A stretch of 64,000 nucleotides of DNA, from positions 15,854 to 79,853 of the forward strand of contig CBFIHP010000021.1 in NCBI GenBank assembly GCA_965662355.1, written 5' to 3'. Positions 52,177 through 60,970 of the stretch are shown here, in pieces (the stretch's first letter is position 1; every line of letters begins with the position of its first letter). Below the pieces are notes generated by a model. That model was not told the DNA's origin and did not search any database. It saw only the letters and a program-made list of their open reading frames with translations. Source of the DNA: GCA-2683825 sp965662355. Lineage in GTDB: Bacteria > Planctomycetota > UBA1135 > GCA-002686595. A program made the translations under genes and the position numbers.

Positions 52177-52986
52177 ATGATTACCACCGCTTCCATTCTC
52201 CTTCCCATCCTCGTTTCCACCGGTTACGCGCCGGCCAACCAGGTACCCCCGGCGACGACCGCCAAGAGCACGCTCGAAGACATCGAGGTCCTGCGCAGGC
52301 TCATGGTGCAGGAGATCTCCGATCACGACGCGAACAACCAACCGCTGGTGTACTCGGGTGGCCAGGGGCTGAACTACACGTTCCGTTCCCTGGGAGATGT
52401 CTCCGTCGGGGGCGTGGGCAAGAGCGTGGCGCAATCACGCGCCTTCCATCTGCCCGGCCAAGGTGTGTTCTTCAGTCTGGAAGTTCAGCTTCCGGTGATC
52501 GAAGCCGAGGCCATCACGGACGACGAGCCCGTCGTCGAGAAGAACGAGGCCGAAGAGGAGTGGGACCGCGCGCGCACCCAGGTGCGTACAGGCGTCAGTT
52601 CGCGCCGCAGCCTTTTCAAGTCCGAATTCTTCGGCGTCACCGAGAAGGACGATCGAACCTGGAAAATCGACCCCGCGGCCATCGTCGATGTCGAGCAAGG
52701 CATCCTCCGCATCCTCGCGCGGCACGCGGGACGGGTCGAGGGTCTGGGTAACTCCGATCTCGTCACGGTCGCTCTCCACATGAGCGGTTCCGAGTCCTCA
52801 TGGATCGTCCAGACGAATGACGACGACGAGGAGTGCACGTCCATCGGTTGGCTGGGAGGCGCGCTCGCGGCACGACGCGCTCCGACGAAAAAACTCATCG
52901 TACAGGTGTCCATGGCGGAACTCCGCCGGGGCGACCTGAACGGTGGCTCGAAGCTTCGCGAAAGGGCACGGATTCACTCGTACTAG
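52177..52986 (+). CDS. Unknown exported protein in the ECF sigma operon
   Basis: The 269-aa product has a signal-like start (ITTASILLPILVSTGYAPA). It contains no recognised domain; notable are SLGDVSVGGVG, VFFSLEVQLPVI, an acidic stretch (EAITDDEPVVEKNEAEEEWD) and a basic end. It follows the anti-sigma gene by 42 bp and precedes a strong terminator, so it is the third gene of the sigma operon and may be an accessory of the signal pathway or one of its targets. Confidence 0.6.
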   Translation: MITTASILLPILVSTGYAPANQVPPATTAKSTLEDIEVLRRLMVQEISDHDANNQPLVYSGGQGLNYTFRSLGDVSVGGVGKSVAQSRAFHLPGQGVFFSLEVQLPVIEAEAITDDEPVVEKNEAEEEWDRARTQVRTGVSSRRSLFKSEFFGVTEKDDRTWKIDPAAIVDVEQGILRILARHAGRVEGLGNSDLVTVALHMSGSESSWIVQTNDDDEECTSIGWLGGALAARRAPTKKLIVQVSMAELRRGDLNGGSKLRERARIHSY

Positions 52987-53038
52987 ACACGTACGGACAG
53001 CACAGGGAGCCTTTCGCAGGGGAAGGCTCTCGCTAGAT

Positions 53039-53080
53039 CCCGCAGGCCGGCAGCGTTCGGCCTGCGGGTCTTTTCATTTT
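53039..53080 (+). terminator. Strong intrinsic terminator of the sigma-factor operon
   Basis: CCCGCAGGCCG (53039-53049), an 8-nt loop and CGGCCTGCGGG (53058-53068) form a perfect 11-bp GC stem followed by TCTTTTCATTTT. Confidence 0.92.
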
Positions 53081-53140
53081 CAACGTGCCTTCGCGTGCAA
53101 TAACCCTTGCCCGAATCGTAATAAGGGATGAAGAGATCTG

Positions 53141-53173
53141 GCCTACGCGCTGCCCATGCGTAGGCTCGTTTTT
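53141..53173 (+). terminator. Terminator-like hairpin in the htrA leader
   Basis: GCCTACGC (53141-53148), a 9-nt loop and GCGTAGGC (53158-53165) are followed by TCGTTTTT. It stands 37 bp before the htrA start. If the htrA promoter lies upstream (the TTGCCC...TAATAA stretch at 53108-53123 is a weak candidate), this would be an attenuator; otherwise it is a second terminator. Confidence 0.55.
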
Positions 53174-53209
53174 GACACCAGAGCCACCGACACCCATAGG
53201 TAATCGTCC

Positions 53210-54241
53210 ATGCGCCTCCCGAAGAATGCTCTCCCCTTCGTCCTAGGATTGGCAGCGGCTCCCCTCATTCCTTTCATGGGGACTGGTTCCAGTGACGCCG
53301 ACCTGGTCCGAAGTTTCTCCCGGACGGTGCAATCGACAGCGGCTTCCGCCGCTCCGTCCGTGGTCAGCATCAAGGCACTCGTCCGGACGCGAGCGGGCAT
53401 ACGCGCTGTGGAAGGATCCGGAGTCATCCTGGGTCGGGAAGGGCTCGTGGTCACCAACTACCACGTTGCTGGGCGAGCATCAGACCACACCGTGCTCATG
53501 TCCGACGGTCGCAAGCTCAAGGCGCGCCTGAAGGGCGGAGATCCCGAGACCGACCTCGCGGTGCTCCAGATCGATGACAGCGGAACCTTTGCACACCTGG
53601 AGCTACGCGAGTCGAACCCCATGATCGGTGAATTCGTCCTCGCCGTGGGCAATCCCCTGGGCTTCGATCAAACCGTGACCAGTGGCATCATCAGCGCCAG
53701 AGGGCGGCGCCCCGGCGTGGCCACCTACGAGAACTTCCTGCAGACCGACGCGGCTATCAATCCGGGTAATTCCGGAGGACCCCTGATCGACCTCGACGGA
53801 AAGGTCGTCGGCATCAACACGGCCCTCGAGGTAGGTTCCGGCAGCCAGGGACTGGGCTTCGCCATCCCCGCTGACATGGTGCGTAACGTCGTCGGGCAAA
53901 TTCTGGAGAAGGGTCACGTCGAGCGCGGTTTTCTTGGTGTCTCGGTGGTCGAAATCAGCTCCGAGAACTCCAAGCGCAAAGGCCTCGACAACAAGCCCCA
54001 CGTTCTCATCGAATCGGTGAACCTCGAAGGCGCTGCAGAACGGGCGGGCATTCGCGCCGGCGATATCGTGCTCGCTATCGGCGACCGCCGCATCGTCGAG
54101 ACGTACGACGTTATCGAAACCGTCGCGGAAGTGAATCCGGGAGACGTCGTAAGCGTCTTCATCTGGCGCGAGGGCCAGCGGTACGAGATCAAGGTACGCG
54201 TCGATGAACGCACCGAAGAGCGAATTCGGTCCAGTCGGTGA
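53210..54241 (+). CDS. HtrA/Deg-family trypsin-like serine protease
   Basis: The 343-aa protein has an N-terminal hydrophobic segment (ALPFVLGLAAAPLIPFMG), a chymotrypsin-fold domain with His85 (TNYHVAG), Asp115 (DLAVLQ) and Ser188 (GNSGGPL), and one PDZ domain (about 235-335, GAAERAGIRAGDIVLAIGDRRI). This DegS-like one-PDZ form works in the periplasm or at the membrane in protein quality control or in regulated cleavage of an anti-sigma factor. A sigma/anti-sigma pair with an exported C-terminal sensor is encoded just upstream, so it could act in that pathway. The gene converges with the 54252-56195 gene with 10 bp between stops. Confidence 0.92.
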   Translation: MRLPKNALPFVLGLAAAPLIPFMGTGSSDADLVRSFSRTVQSTAASAAPSVVSIKALVRTRAGIRAVEGSGVILGREGLVVTNYHVAGRASDHTVLMSDGRKLKARLKGGDPETDLAVLQIDDSGTFAHLELRESNPMIGEFVLAVGNPLGFDQTVTSGIISARGRRPGVATYENFLQTDAAINPGNSGGPLIDLDGKVVGINTALEVGSGSQGLGFAIPADMVRNVVGQILEKGHVERGFLGVSVVEISSENSKRKGLDNKPHVLIESVNLEGAAERAGIRAGDIVLAIGDRRIVETYDVIETVAEVNPGDVVSVFIWREGQRYEIKVRVDERTEERIRSSR

Positions 54242-54251
54242 GTCGTTCGGG

Positions 54252-56195
54252 CTAGCGTCCAGAGGCCTGCTTCGGCCAGTGCGAAGCGTCCGAGAACTCC
54301 ACCTCGGTGATCTCGATGCGCACCTCGTGTGTGTCCTCGGGCAGGAAGAAAGCCGGGCCAGTCTCCTCGATGGTCATGCCGCGCACGACGAGGGCGACGG
54401 GAGCCGCTCCGGCTCCCTCGCTGGCCCACGCGTGCGGGAAAGTGCCGAGCTCGACACCGCGGTCGTTGAAGTAATGGAACTCGGCGGAGAGCCGCGTCAC
54501 GTCCTTGTTCGACGTGTTGCTCAAGCGCACCTGGATCTGGGGCGCGCCGGCTGCGCGTTTCTGAAAGCGCACGAATTCGGGGCGCACGGGAGCCTCGCCG
54601 TCGAACACCAAGCGCTCTGGTCTGGAGGGCATGTCCTCGTAGCGTTGAAGCACGATGCCCTCCAGCGCGAACGGATAGCTCAGCTCTTCCACGGCGCAGA
54701 CCTTGATGTCCACCCGCAGAGGCACATCCGTGGTCTCGACGCTGGCCGTCAGCACATTGCCCACGCCGAAGGAAGCGTCGCTGAGAACGTGCATCGCTCG
54801 ATAGTTCTTCGCCAGCGGGGAGAAGCGCATTTCGGTCTGGGCAATCAGATGCGCAGGACCTTGCATACGAAAGTGCAGCGTGTCGTCCCACTGGGATAGC
54901 TCGAGCGTGCGTTCGCCCAAGCTCCGACGGGTCCTCGGGTCGTCCTGCGGCCAGCGGAGTGCTTCTACCGTTCGCGGCAGACGCAAGCTCAACCTTCCCT
55001 CGAGGCGAGTGATGCGGCGCACCGAACGCAAGAGACCGGCGAGCTCGATGGTGAAGCGCTCACTCCAGTACGTTCCGTGGATCTCGGGTCGGCTGATGAA
55101 GGTGATGCCCTGCTCGGCCTGCAGATCCCGCCCACGCTTGTCGACGAGCTTCGTGAGACGAACGTGTTCATACATGCGATCCTGAAAGCCCAGCACCGCG
55201 GGCGCCATGCCCAGCGCGAACACACCGAGGGTCAGGGTGCCCGTGGCCACAGGAACGTGCTCCAGGAGATTCTCCACCGCGATCAGGAAAGGCCCTTCGA
55301 AGTGCACGGGCCAGGCGCGCTTGCCGGGCTCGAAGCGCAGAGCCAAGACCCCCTTTGCGTCCCGTATCTCCTGGGTGCGCGGATAGATGGCCACGAGCCC
55401 CAGCGCCTTGGCGACGCGCTCGAGGGCCTCGATCCGGGAGATGCCACGAGCCTCGATGCGCAGTGGCTTGTCCAGCGCATCGATCACACCATCGGGATCC
55501 AGAGCGAGTCCGGTGCCTTCGAGAATCTCTTCCAGCACGCGGCGTGCGGAACGTCCGCGCGTGATGAGATTGTACTTCCAGTGGTTCTCGTGCTTGCGCG
55601 GCGTCGTCGACGCGATGGCCTTGAAGGAAGCGCGCCGGCCTTCGATCTCGCGCACGAGTCGGTCCCGCTCGAGAGCATCCAGTCTCGTCTCGTTCACCTG
55701 TGGGTCATCGACGAGCTCCACCGCAGGACCGAGGGGGTCCCTGGACCCCTCGACGAAGCGGCCCAGCTCCTCGAAGTCGATCTGATACTCACCGACCTCG
55801 GGCAGGGCCAGCTCGAGCCCCGTGATCAGCCAGCACTCTTGCTCCTCGGCCCAGGCGAAGTGCAATTCGAGTTGCTGCTCTTCGCCATCGAGCGTCGTCA
55901 CCGAGGTGACGAAAGCCAGGGCCCCCTCGACACGCAGCTCCTCGATCGACCAGGCGCCGAAGGTCTCGGAATCGATCCGAAAGCCTTCGCCGCTGCGATA
56001 CCCGAGCAGCCCACGTTCCGAGAACAGGGGGCCGAGATCCTCGATCCTGTCCGTCGCAATCGCCTGGAAGAAGCGTTGTGCGAGGGCTTCGGGATCCGTG
56101 CCGAACTCGGCCTGGGTGGAAGTGAACTCAGCGCCCGGCCCGCACGCCAGGCAGAGCAAGAGGGCCAGTTCACAATGGAGGAGAAAACGCAGCAT
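54252..56195 (-). CDS. Large unknown lipoprotein
   Basis: The 647-aa product has a lipoprotein signal (ALLLCLACG, Cys18). Residues 33-130 resemble a small NTF2-like domain (DPEALAQRFFQAIATDRIEDL). A middle segment (VLEEILEGTGLALDPDGVIDAL, then KPLRIEARGISRIEALERVAKAL) resembles the short secretin/STN-type fold of TonB and secretin proteins. The rest is beta-rich with no recognised family. It is presumably anchored at the periplasmic side of a membrane. Its start is 117 bp from the divergent small Cys protein gene. Confidence 0.65.
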   Translation of the reverse strand: MLRFLLHCELALLLCLACGPGAEFTSTQAEFGTDPEALAQRFFQAIATDRIEDLGPLFSERGLLGYRSGEGFRIDSETFGAWSIEELRVEGALAFVTSVTTLDGEEQQLELHFAWAEEQECWLITGLELALPEVGEYQIDFEELGRFVEGSRDPLGPAVELVDDPQVNETRLDALERDRLVREIEGRRASFKAIASTTPRKHENHWKYNLITRGRSARRVLEEILEGTGLALDPDGVIDALDKPLRIEARGISRIEALERVAKALGLVAIYPRTQEIRDAKGVLALRFEPGKRAWPVHFEGPFLIAVENLLEHVPVATGTLTLGVFALGMAPAVLGFQDRMYEHVRLTKLVDKRGRDLQAEQGITFISRPEIHGTYWSERFTIELAGLLRSVRRITRLEGRLSLRLPRTVEALRWPQDDPRTRRSLGERTLELSQWDDTLHFRMQGPAHLIAQTEMRFSPLAKNYRAMHVLSDASFGVGNVLTASVETTDVPLRVDIKVCAVEELSYPFALEGIVLQRYEDMPSRPERLVFDGEAPVRPEFVRFQKRAAGAPQIQVRLSNTSNKDVTRLSAEFHYFNDRGVELGTFPHAWASEGAGAAPVALVVRGMTIEETGPAFFLPEDTHEVRIEITEVEFSDASHWPKQASGR

Positions 56196-56312
56196 GGAGG
56201 TTTCCCCGTGCCCCCCGTCTAATGGATCGCGTTATGGATCGCGAGCGAGAGGGAGACACACGGAACATCGGCCCTATCGGAGTCCCCGCTCGGCCCTCTT
56301 GAAGATTTTTCC

Positions 56313-56522
56313 ATGAAACCCGGGGCGGACCGAACAAGCACATGGACCAGTCTCTGCGAGATCTGCGTCCACCACCGCGAAGTCGTTTCCTCAAGCGGCT
56401 CGCGCTTCCTCCTGTGCCAGCATTCCCGCACGGATTCGCGCTTCCCGAAGTACCCACCTCAACCCGTCGTGCGTTGCCAAGCGCACGCGCAGGTCGACGG
56501 CGATCCGGAAGGACCGGCCTGA
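56313..56522 (+). CDS. Small conserved Cys-rich (zinc-ribbon-like) protein
   Basis: The 69-aa product has four Cys in a CxxC...C...C arrangement: LCEICVHHREVVSSSGSRF, then LLCQHS, then RFPKYPPQPVVRC. The pattern C-x2-C, GSRFLLC, D-RFPKYPxxPV-x-C is one I recall from many small planctomycete proteins of unknown role; the Cys set suggests zinc binding. Codons are G/C at third positions as in neighbouring genes, unlike chance frames. The function is unknown. It lies on the plus strand between two minus-strand genes; its stop is 1 bp from the next gene's stop. Confidence 0.72.
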   Translation: MKPGADRTSTWTSLCEICVHHREVVSSSGSRFLLCQHSRTDSRFPKYPPQPVVRCQAHAQVDGDPEGPA

Positions 56523-56523
56523 C

Positions 56524-58206
56524 TCACTTGGCCCGGGCGGGCCCGGACACGACGAAGATACGGCCGGATTGGGGGCCGCTTACGTAGCTGTCCGCGGAGG
56601 TGATCAGGAAATCCAGGGCGCCGTCGCCATCGATGTCTCCGAGCCCCGTCGTGTCGAACCCGAAGGTATCGCCGTACGTGGAACACGTGTACGTGTTCAA
56701 GATCTCGCCCGTGCGTCCGGAGTAGAGATAGCAGCGTCCCCCACCGACGGCGCCCGCATCGTTCTGCCAGGCGCCGACCAGGAAGTCGTCACAACCGTCA
56801 CCATCGACATCACCGGCTTCACACGTGCCGATACCGAATCCATCGCCGGCCTTCTCGCCCGCAAGCGCGTAGAGTCGTTCGCCGTCGGCGCCGGAGTGGA
56901 TGTAGATCCGCCCGGCCCCTTGGGTACCGGCGTTGCTCTCCCAGTCGGAAGCATAAACATCCGTAACGCCATCGCCGTTCACATCGCCGATGGCCGACAC
57001 GAACATACGCCCCAGATTCACGTCACCCTTCTGGCCGTGGATCGTGAAAGCCAGTTCGGCCTTGCCGTCGGTGACGCGATAGATGTAGACCTTGCCTTCC
57101 TTGTTCGAGCCGGCATCCTGTGCCCCGATGATCAGGAGCCGTCCGTCCGCACCCGCGTGGGCATCGACACAGCTGCCGAAGCGTGCGCCAGGACCGGGGC
57201 CATCGAGGGTGATCAGGGCCTTTCCGGTCTTGCCCGAGTAGACATAGGCCCGGCCCGCGTCCGTACCGTTCGCGTCGTGTCCCGCGGCCCCGATGATCAC
57301 ATCGGGCACACCGTCGCCATCCTGATCCCCAGCACCGGCAACCTTGCGCCCAAAGCTGTCGCCCACGGCCTCGCCCTCGAACGAGCGCATGAGCCTTCCA
57401 TCGGCTCCCGAGTAGATGTACGCCGCCCCGGTACCCCCGGCCGCGCCCGAGGCCCCGGCCAGTTGATCCGCACGAGCGTCTCCGTCGATATCACCAGCAC
57501 TCTCGATCCCGATGCCGAGCAACTCGCCGGGCTTGCCGTCACACCGAAATAGCTCCTTGCCATCCTTGCCGGAATACACATAGATCCGCCCGCTGTTTTT
57601 GCCCGGACCATGGAACGGCGCCGAGATCAGAAGATCCGCGATGCCGTCCTTGTTCACATCGCCCGCGTTGCGCCCGATCCAACCAAAGCGATCGCCCTGG
57701 TTCTCACCGTCGATCACATAGTGCACCCGCACGTCCTCGACAAAGGTCGCAGGTACGCCGATGGGCAAGAGCTCGTTGAAGCGCGGGTCCTTGCGCAGCC
57801 CCGCCAAATCCGTGTCGCTCATCAGCAGCGAAAGATTCTGAAAGCCCGCTTCCATCGCCCGCCCCAACCATTCGAAAGCCCCTTCGGGGTCATTCAGGCC
57901 TGCGCACGCGCACGCAGCGTTGTAACTGGCCTGCGCTTCGACAGCGCTGAAGTCCGCCGCCATTTCGAGCGCTCCCAGAGCGTCTTCGAAGCGCCCGGCC
58001 CCATGCAGGGCAGATCCGAGGAGATACCAGGCACGCGCATTGTCAGGATCCTCTGCGGTCAGCGGCTCGAGGAGCGCGATGGCGCCGGCAAAGTCCTGGC
58101 CGCCCATGGCCTGGCGTGCCTTCTGTAGTTCGTCTTGTTGAGGAGCATGACCCATCGCGATGGAAACGACGCTCGCGGAAAGAACCAGAGATTTGATCAG
58201 CAGCAT
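56524..58206 (-). CDS. Exported TPR plus FG-GAP (integrin-alpha-like) protein
   Basis: The 560-aa product has a signal peptide (SLVLSASVVSIAMGHA), a TPR region (about 22-125, ARAWYLLGSALHGAGRFEDA) and seven propeller repeats with calcium motifs (DVNKDGIADLLISAPFHG, DIDGDARADQL, DQDGDGVPDVIIGA, DVNGDGVTDVYA, DVDGDGCDDFLVGAW, DIDGDGALDFLI) alternating with AYIYSGADGRLMRSF-type strands. This integrin-alpha-like architecture is common among planctomycete secreted proteins. No partner is obvious. Confidence 0.82.
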   Translation of the reverse strand: MLLIKSLVLSASVVSIAMGHAPQQDELQKARQAMGGQDFAGAIALLEPLTAEDPDNARAWYLLGSALHGAGRFEDALGALEMAADFSAVEAQASYNAACACAGLNDPEGAFEWLGRAMEAGFQNLSLLMSDTDLAGLRKDPRFNELLPIGVPATFVEDVRVHYVIDGENQGDRFGWIGRNAGDVNKDGIADLLISAPFHGPGKNSGRIYVYSGKDGKELFRCDGKPGELLGIGIESAGDIDGDARADQLAGASGAAGGTGAAYIYSGADGRLMRSFEGEAVGDSFGRKVAGAGDQDGDGVPDVIIGAAGHDANGTDAGRAYVYSGKTGKALITLDGPGPGARFGSCVDAHAGADGRLLIIGAQDAGSNKEGKVYIYRVTDGKAELAFTIHGQKGDVNLGRMFVSAIGDVNGDGVTDVYASDWESNAGTQGAGRIYIHSGADGERLYALAGEKAGDGFGIGTCEAGDVDGDGCDDFLVGAWQNDAGAVGGGRCYLYSGRTGEILNTYTCSTYGDTFGFDTTGLGDIDGDGALDFLITSADSYVSGPQSGRIFVVSGPARAK

Positions 58207-58435
58207 TTAGAGTGCACTATCCAGAACCGCGACGACGGTGTTACCTGAACCAGGGACGAGCCCGAGGAAGATCGCTTGCGCACCGATCGACAGGAAATCC
58301 AGCGCCGAATCTCAACGAAGTCTCCCGCACCGCCTCCATCGACAACGAGCACATCGGCCTGATTGTGACCCAAGCGCCTCGCAAAGGCGACCCCTATCGG
58401 CTTGCAGGATCTTGCTCGCTCCGGCGCTCGTGTAC
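58207..58435 (-). pseudogene. Probable remnant of an exported-protein gene
   Basis: On the minus strand one frame reads LGHNQADVLVVDGGGAGD and, after a shift of frame, another reads ALDFLSIGAQAIFLGLVPG followed by SGNTVVAVLDSAL and a TAA at 58209-58207, directly before the ATG of the downstream gene. These pieces resemble the C-terminal sorting-type domain of planctomycete FG-GAP proteins but have no start codon and lie in different frames, with a TGA between them. G/C at third positions is lower than in neighbours. A decayed gene is the simplest reading; chance frames are possible. Confidence 0.3.
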
Positions 58436-60199
58436 CTACTCGGCCAAAAGTCTCGGTAGTGTCAACCGAAAGCAAGCTCCGGGTTCGTCGGGAGTACGGG
58501 GTACCAGCACCAGCGTCCCTCCCAGAGCGTGGGCAAGTTCGCGCGCCAAGACCAACCCCAACCCCACACCCGGCCGCGGATCGGTTTCATCCCGTGAACC
58601 GCGCTCGAAGGCTTCGAAAATCGAACGTGCTTGCCCCCTGGGCACACCCTCGCCGCGGTCGATAACCTCGAGAACGACCGTCGAATCCGGACATGTCAGG
58701 CGCAACCGGATGTCGTTTGTTCCTTCGCGACGGCCATACTTGCACGCGTTGTCGAGCAGGTTGAAAAGGATCTGTTCGACGGCTCGTACATCGGTCGCCA
58801 GCTTGGCATCGACGTCGTCGTTGAGCGGCTCGAGTACCTCGAGCAGCATGCCTTCCTTCTTTGCATGGGCTTCGAGCAACGGCACGATGCGTCCTAGAAG
58901 AGCGCTGGCCGTCAAGCTCTCGACAACACCGATGGCGGCCTCGCCGCGGCCTTCCTCGATGCGCGCGTAGGCTAGAACGTTCTCGACCAGGTGCGAGAGC
59001 CGTTCCGCTTCGCGCTCGAGGGTCGAGAGATACTCGGCACGTTTGTCCTCCGCGACCATGCCCTTCGACAGCATCTCCGAGTACATCCGAAAGGTGGTCA
59101 AGGGCGTACGCAGCTCGTGCGTGACCGTCGAGGCGAAGCGGCTGCGTTTGTCGCCATAGGCCAGGCTGGCGCGCAACGAGTAACCGCAGGCCAGGAGCGT
59201 CACGAGCGCTCCGGTCCAGGCGATGTAGAGCGTCGCGCGCGTCGAGCTGGACAGGACCGAGGCGTGCGCGCTCTCGTTCAAGTCGATAGCAATGGGCAAC
59301 GCCGAAAGCACGTTGCCCAGGGCCGCGGCAGGATCGTCGCTGCGCAAGGGACGCACGACGACATCGACCTCGTCCGCCTGTTCCAGCAACAGCTCGCGCA
59401 GGAGCTTCCATTCGAAAGAGAACCCCTGCAGCGTCGGCGCGTCGAGCTGCACCTTGCGCAGGCAAAGGAGCAGGGGATGTTCGTCCCCGTGGGGCAACCA
59501 CATGCCTTGGAACGCGCTGAGCACGCGTGGATCCTCATCGACATTGATCCAGCTCGGGGTCACGTTGTAGGAACGCTGGAAGTGCACGCGCTGGCTGAGC
59601 TCGAGCTGATTACGAAAGAGATCGTCCGCCGGACCTACGGAGAGCGCTGCCAGCGTTGGATCTGGATCAGGCTGGACCCAGCGATCCTGGCGCTTGGTCG
59701 AGGCGTCCAGGAGGCCCTCGAGGGTGGAGGGATCCGCGCTTTGCAAGCGTGCCAGGATCTGCAAGCGGCGTTGGTCTTGCTCGTTGGCCGGCTGGGTCTC
59801 TGTTTCCGACGGGGACTGGCCTAGCTGGGGAGAGACACAACCTCGCACCGCGACGCCAACCCCAGGATCCGCGATCTGGGACACGCCAGGCTCCCATTGA
59901 AAGTGCAGCGGTATCAGGTCCGACTCGAAACTGGCGAGCGAACCGGCACGCCCGACTTCCTCGCTCGGACACGCGTAGTCACCGGCATCCCGCGCGGCCT
60001 CACGCGCGAGGATCGGAGTCAGGATCGAGTCCATCTGCCACAAGGCCAGGCGCAGCTCGGCCTGTTGATTCGAATCGGCAAGCGCTCGCGCCTGGGCATG
60101 GTCCAGACGAATCAAGGATGCGCTGACCCAGGCCATGCCGCCCAACGAAGCCGCGACCGCCAGCGCGTACGCACCCCACCAGCGCTGCCGGGCCTTCAT
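58436..60199 (-). CDS. Membrane sensor histidine kinase
   Basis: From the ATG at 60199 the product is 587 aa. TM1 (about 9-31) and TM2 (about 322-346) flank a large extracytoplasmic sensor of about 290 aa with no family recognised. There is no clear HAMP domain. The HisKA motif FASTVTHELRTPL places the phosphorylated His at 361; the ATPase domain has NLLDNACKYGRR, VIDRGEGVP and GVGLGLVLARELAHALGG. It overlaps the response regulator gene as ATGA, a standard cognate pair. The signal is unknown. Confidence 0.9.
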   Translation of the reverse strand: MKARQRWWGAYALAVAASLGGMAWVSASLIRLDHAQARALADSNQQAELRLALWQMDSILTPILAREAARDAGDYACPSEEVGRAGSLASFESDLIPLHFQWEPGVSQIADPGVGVAVRGCVSPQLGQSPSETETQPANEQDQRRLQILARLQSADPSTLEGLLDASTKRQDRWVQPDPDPTLAALSVGPADDLFRNQLELSQRVHFQRSYNVTPSWINVDEDPRVLSAFQGMWLPHGDEHPLLLCLRKVQLDAPTLQGFSFEWKLLRELLLEQADEVDVVVRPLRSDDPAAALGNVLSALPIAIDLNESAHASVLSSSTRATLYIAWTGALVTLLACGYSLRASLAYGDKRSRFASTVTHELRTPLTTFRMYSEMLSKGMVAEDKRAEYLSTLEREAERLSHLVENVLAYARIEEGRGEAAIGVVESLTASALLGRIVPLLEAHAKKEGMLLEVLEPLNDDVDAKLATDVRAVEQILFNLLDNACKYGRREGTNDIRLRLTCPDSTVVLEVIDRGEGVPRGQARSIFEAFERGSRDETDPRPGVGLGLVLARELAHALGGTLVLVPRTPDEPGACFRLTLPRLLAE

Positions 60200-60909
60200 G
60201 ACGCTTCCACCTCGACGCCGTCGCCCAGCATGTAGCCCTTGCCGCGCACCGTGATCACGAAACGCGCACCATCGACCGTATCGCCGACCTTCTCGCGCAA
60301 GCGCGCCACGTGCATATCGACCGTGCGAGTCTCCAGCCCGCGCGTATCCAGCCCCCATACGCGCTCCAACAACTCGCGTCGCGAGATCGTGCGGCCGGGT
60401 GCTTCGGCCAGATAGCGCAGGATCGCGCCTTCACGTTCCGACAGTTGCAGGCGCGTACCATCTCCATGTTCGACCTCCGAACGCTCCATGAGCACCGTGA
60501 TGCCCTGGCAATGCAACGCGCGTACGCCGACGGGGCGTTCCGCCGAACGCCGCAAGACCGCCTCGACCCGCGCGAGCAGTTCGCTCGCGCTGAAGGGCTT
60601 GACGACATAATCATCCGCACCGCTCTTCAGTCCGCGCACGCGGTCCTCCTCCTTCCCGCGCGCCGTGACCATGATCACCGGCAGGGTCGGTCGCGCCCGA
60701 CGCAGCTCGGGAAGCAACTGGAAACCGTCCATGCCGGGCAACATCACGTCCAGGAGAACCAGGTCCAGCTCGGCGCTCAACAGAACGCGCCGAGCTTCGA
60801 GACCATCCGCACACTCCGAGACGGAGTAGCCCGCATGCCGCAGGCTGTCCACCAGGCCCCGGCGGATGGCCTCGTCGTCCTCGACCACACAGATGCGACG
60901 TTGGTTCAT
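60196..60909 (-). CDS. OmpR/PhoB-family response regulator
   Basis: From the ATG at 60909 the product is 237 aa. The receiver domain has the acidic pair Glu10-Asp11, phosphoacceptor Asp54 (VLLDVMLPGMDG), Thr82 and Lys104 (YVVKPFSA). The winged helix has EAPGRTISRRELLERVWG and VDMHVARLREKVGD. It is the partner of the kinase encoded immediately downstream. The VIT-VWA gene lies 61 bp upstream on the same strand, so the three could be one transcript. Confidence 0.93.
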   Translation of the reverse strand: MNQRRICVVEDDEAIRRGLVDSLRHAGYSVSECADGLEARRVLLSAELDLVLLDVMLPGMDGFQLLPELRRARPTLPVIMVTARGKEEDRVRGLKSGADDYVVKPFSASELLARVEAVLRRSAERPVGVRALHCQGITVLMERSEVEHGDGTRLQLSEREGAILRYLAEAPGRTISRRELLERVWGLDTRGLETRTVDMHVARLREKVGDTVDGARFVITVRGKGYMLGDGVEVEAS

Positions 60910-60970
60910 CGACACGACCAGCGAGCATAGCCTTTCGAGCCTGGTCCCTTGCGCGGGAACTGCTCCTCTC

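Noticed and set aside
58197..58475. 92-codon minus-strand frame overlapping the histidine kinase end
   Set aside because: Its start lies inside the kinase gene and its end changes character; only a middle piece looks protein-like, treated as a gene remnant instead.
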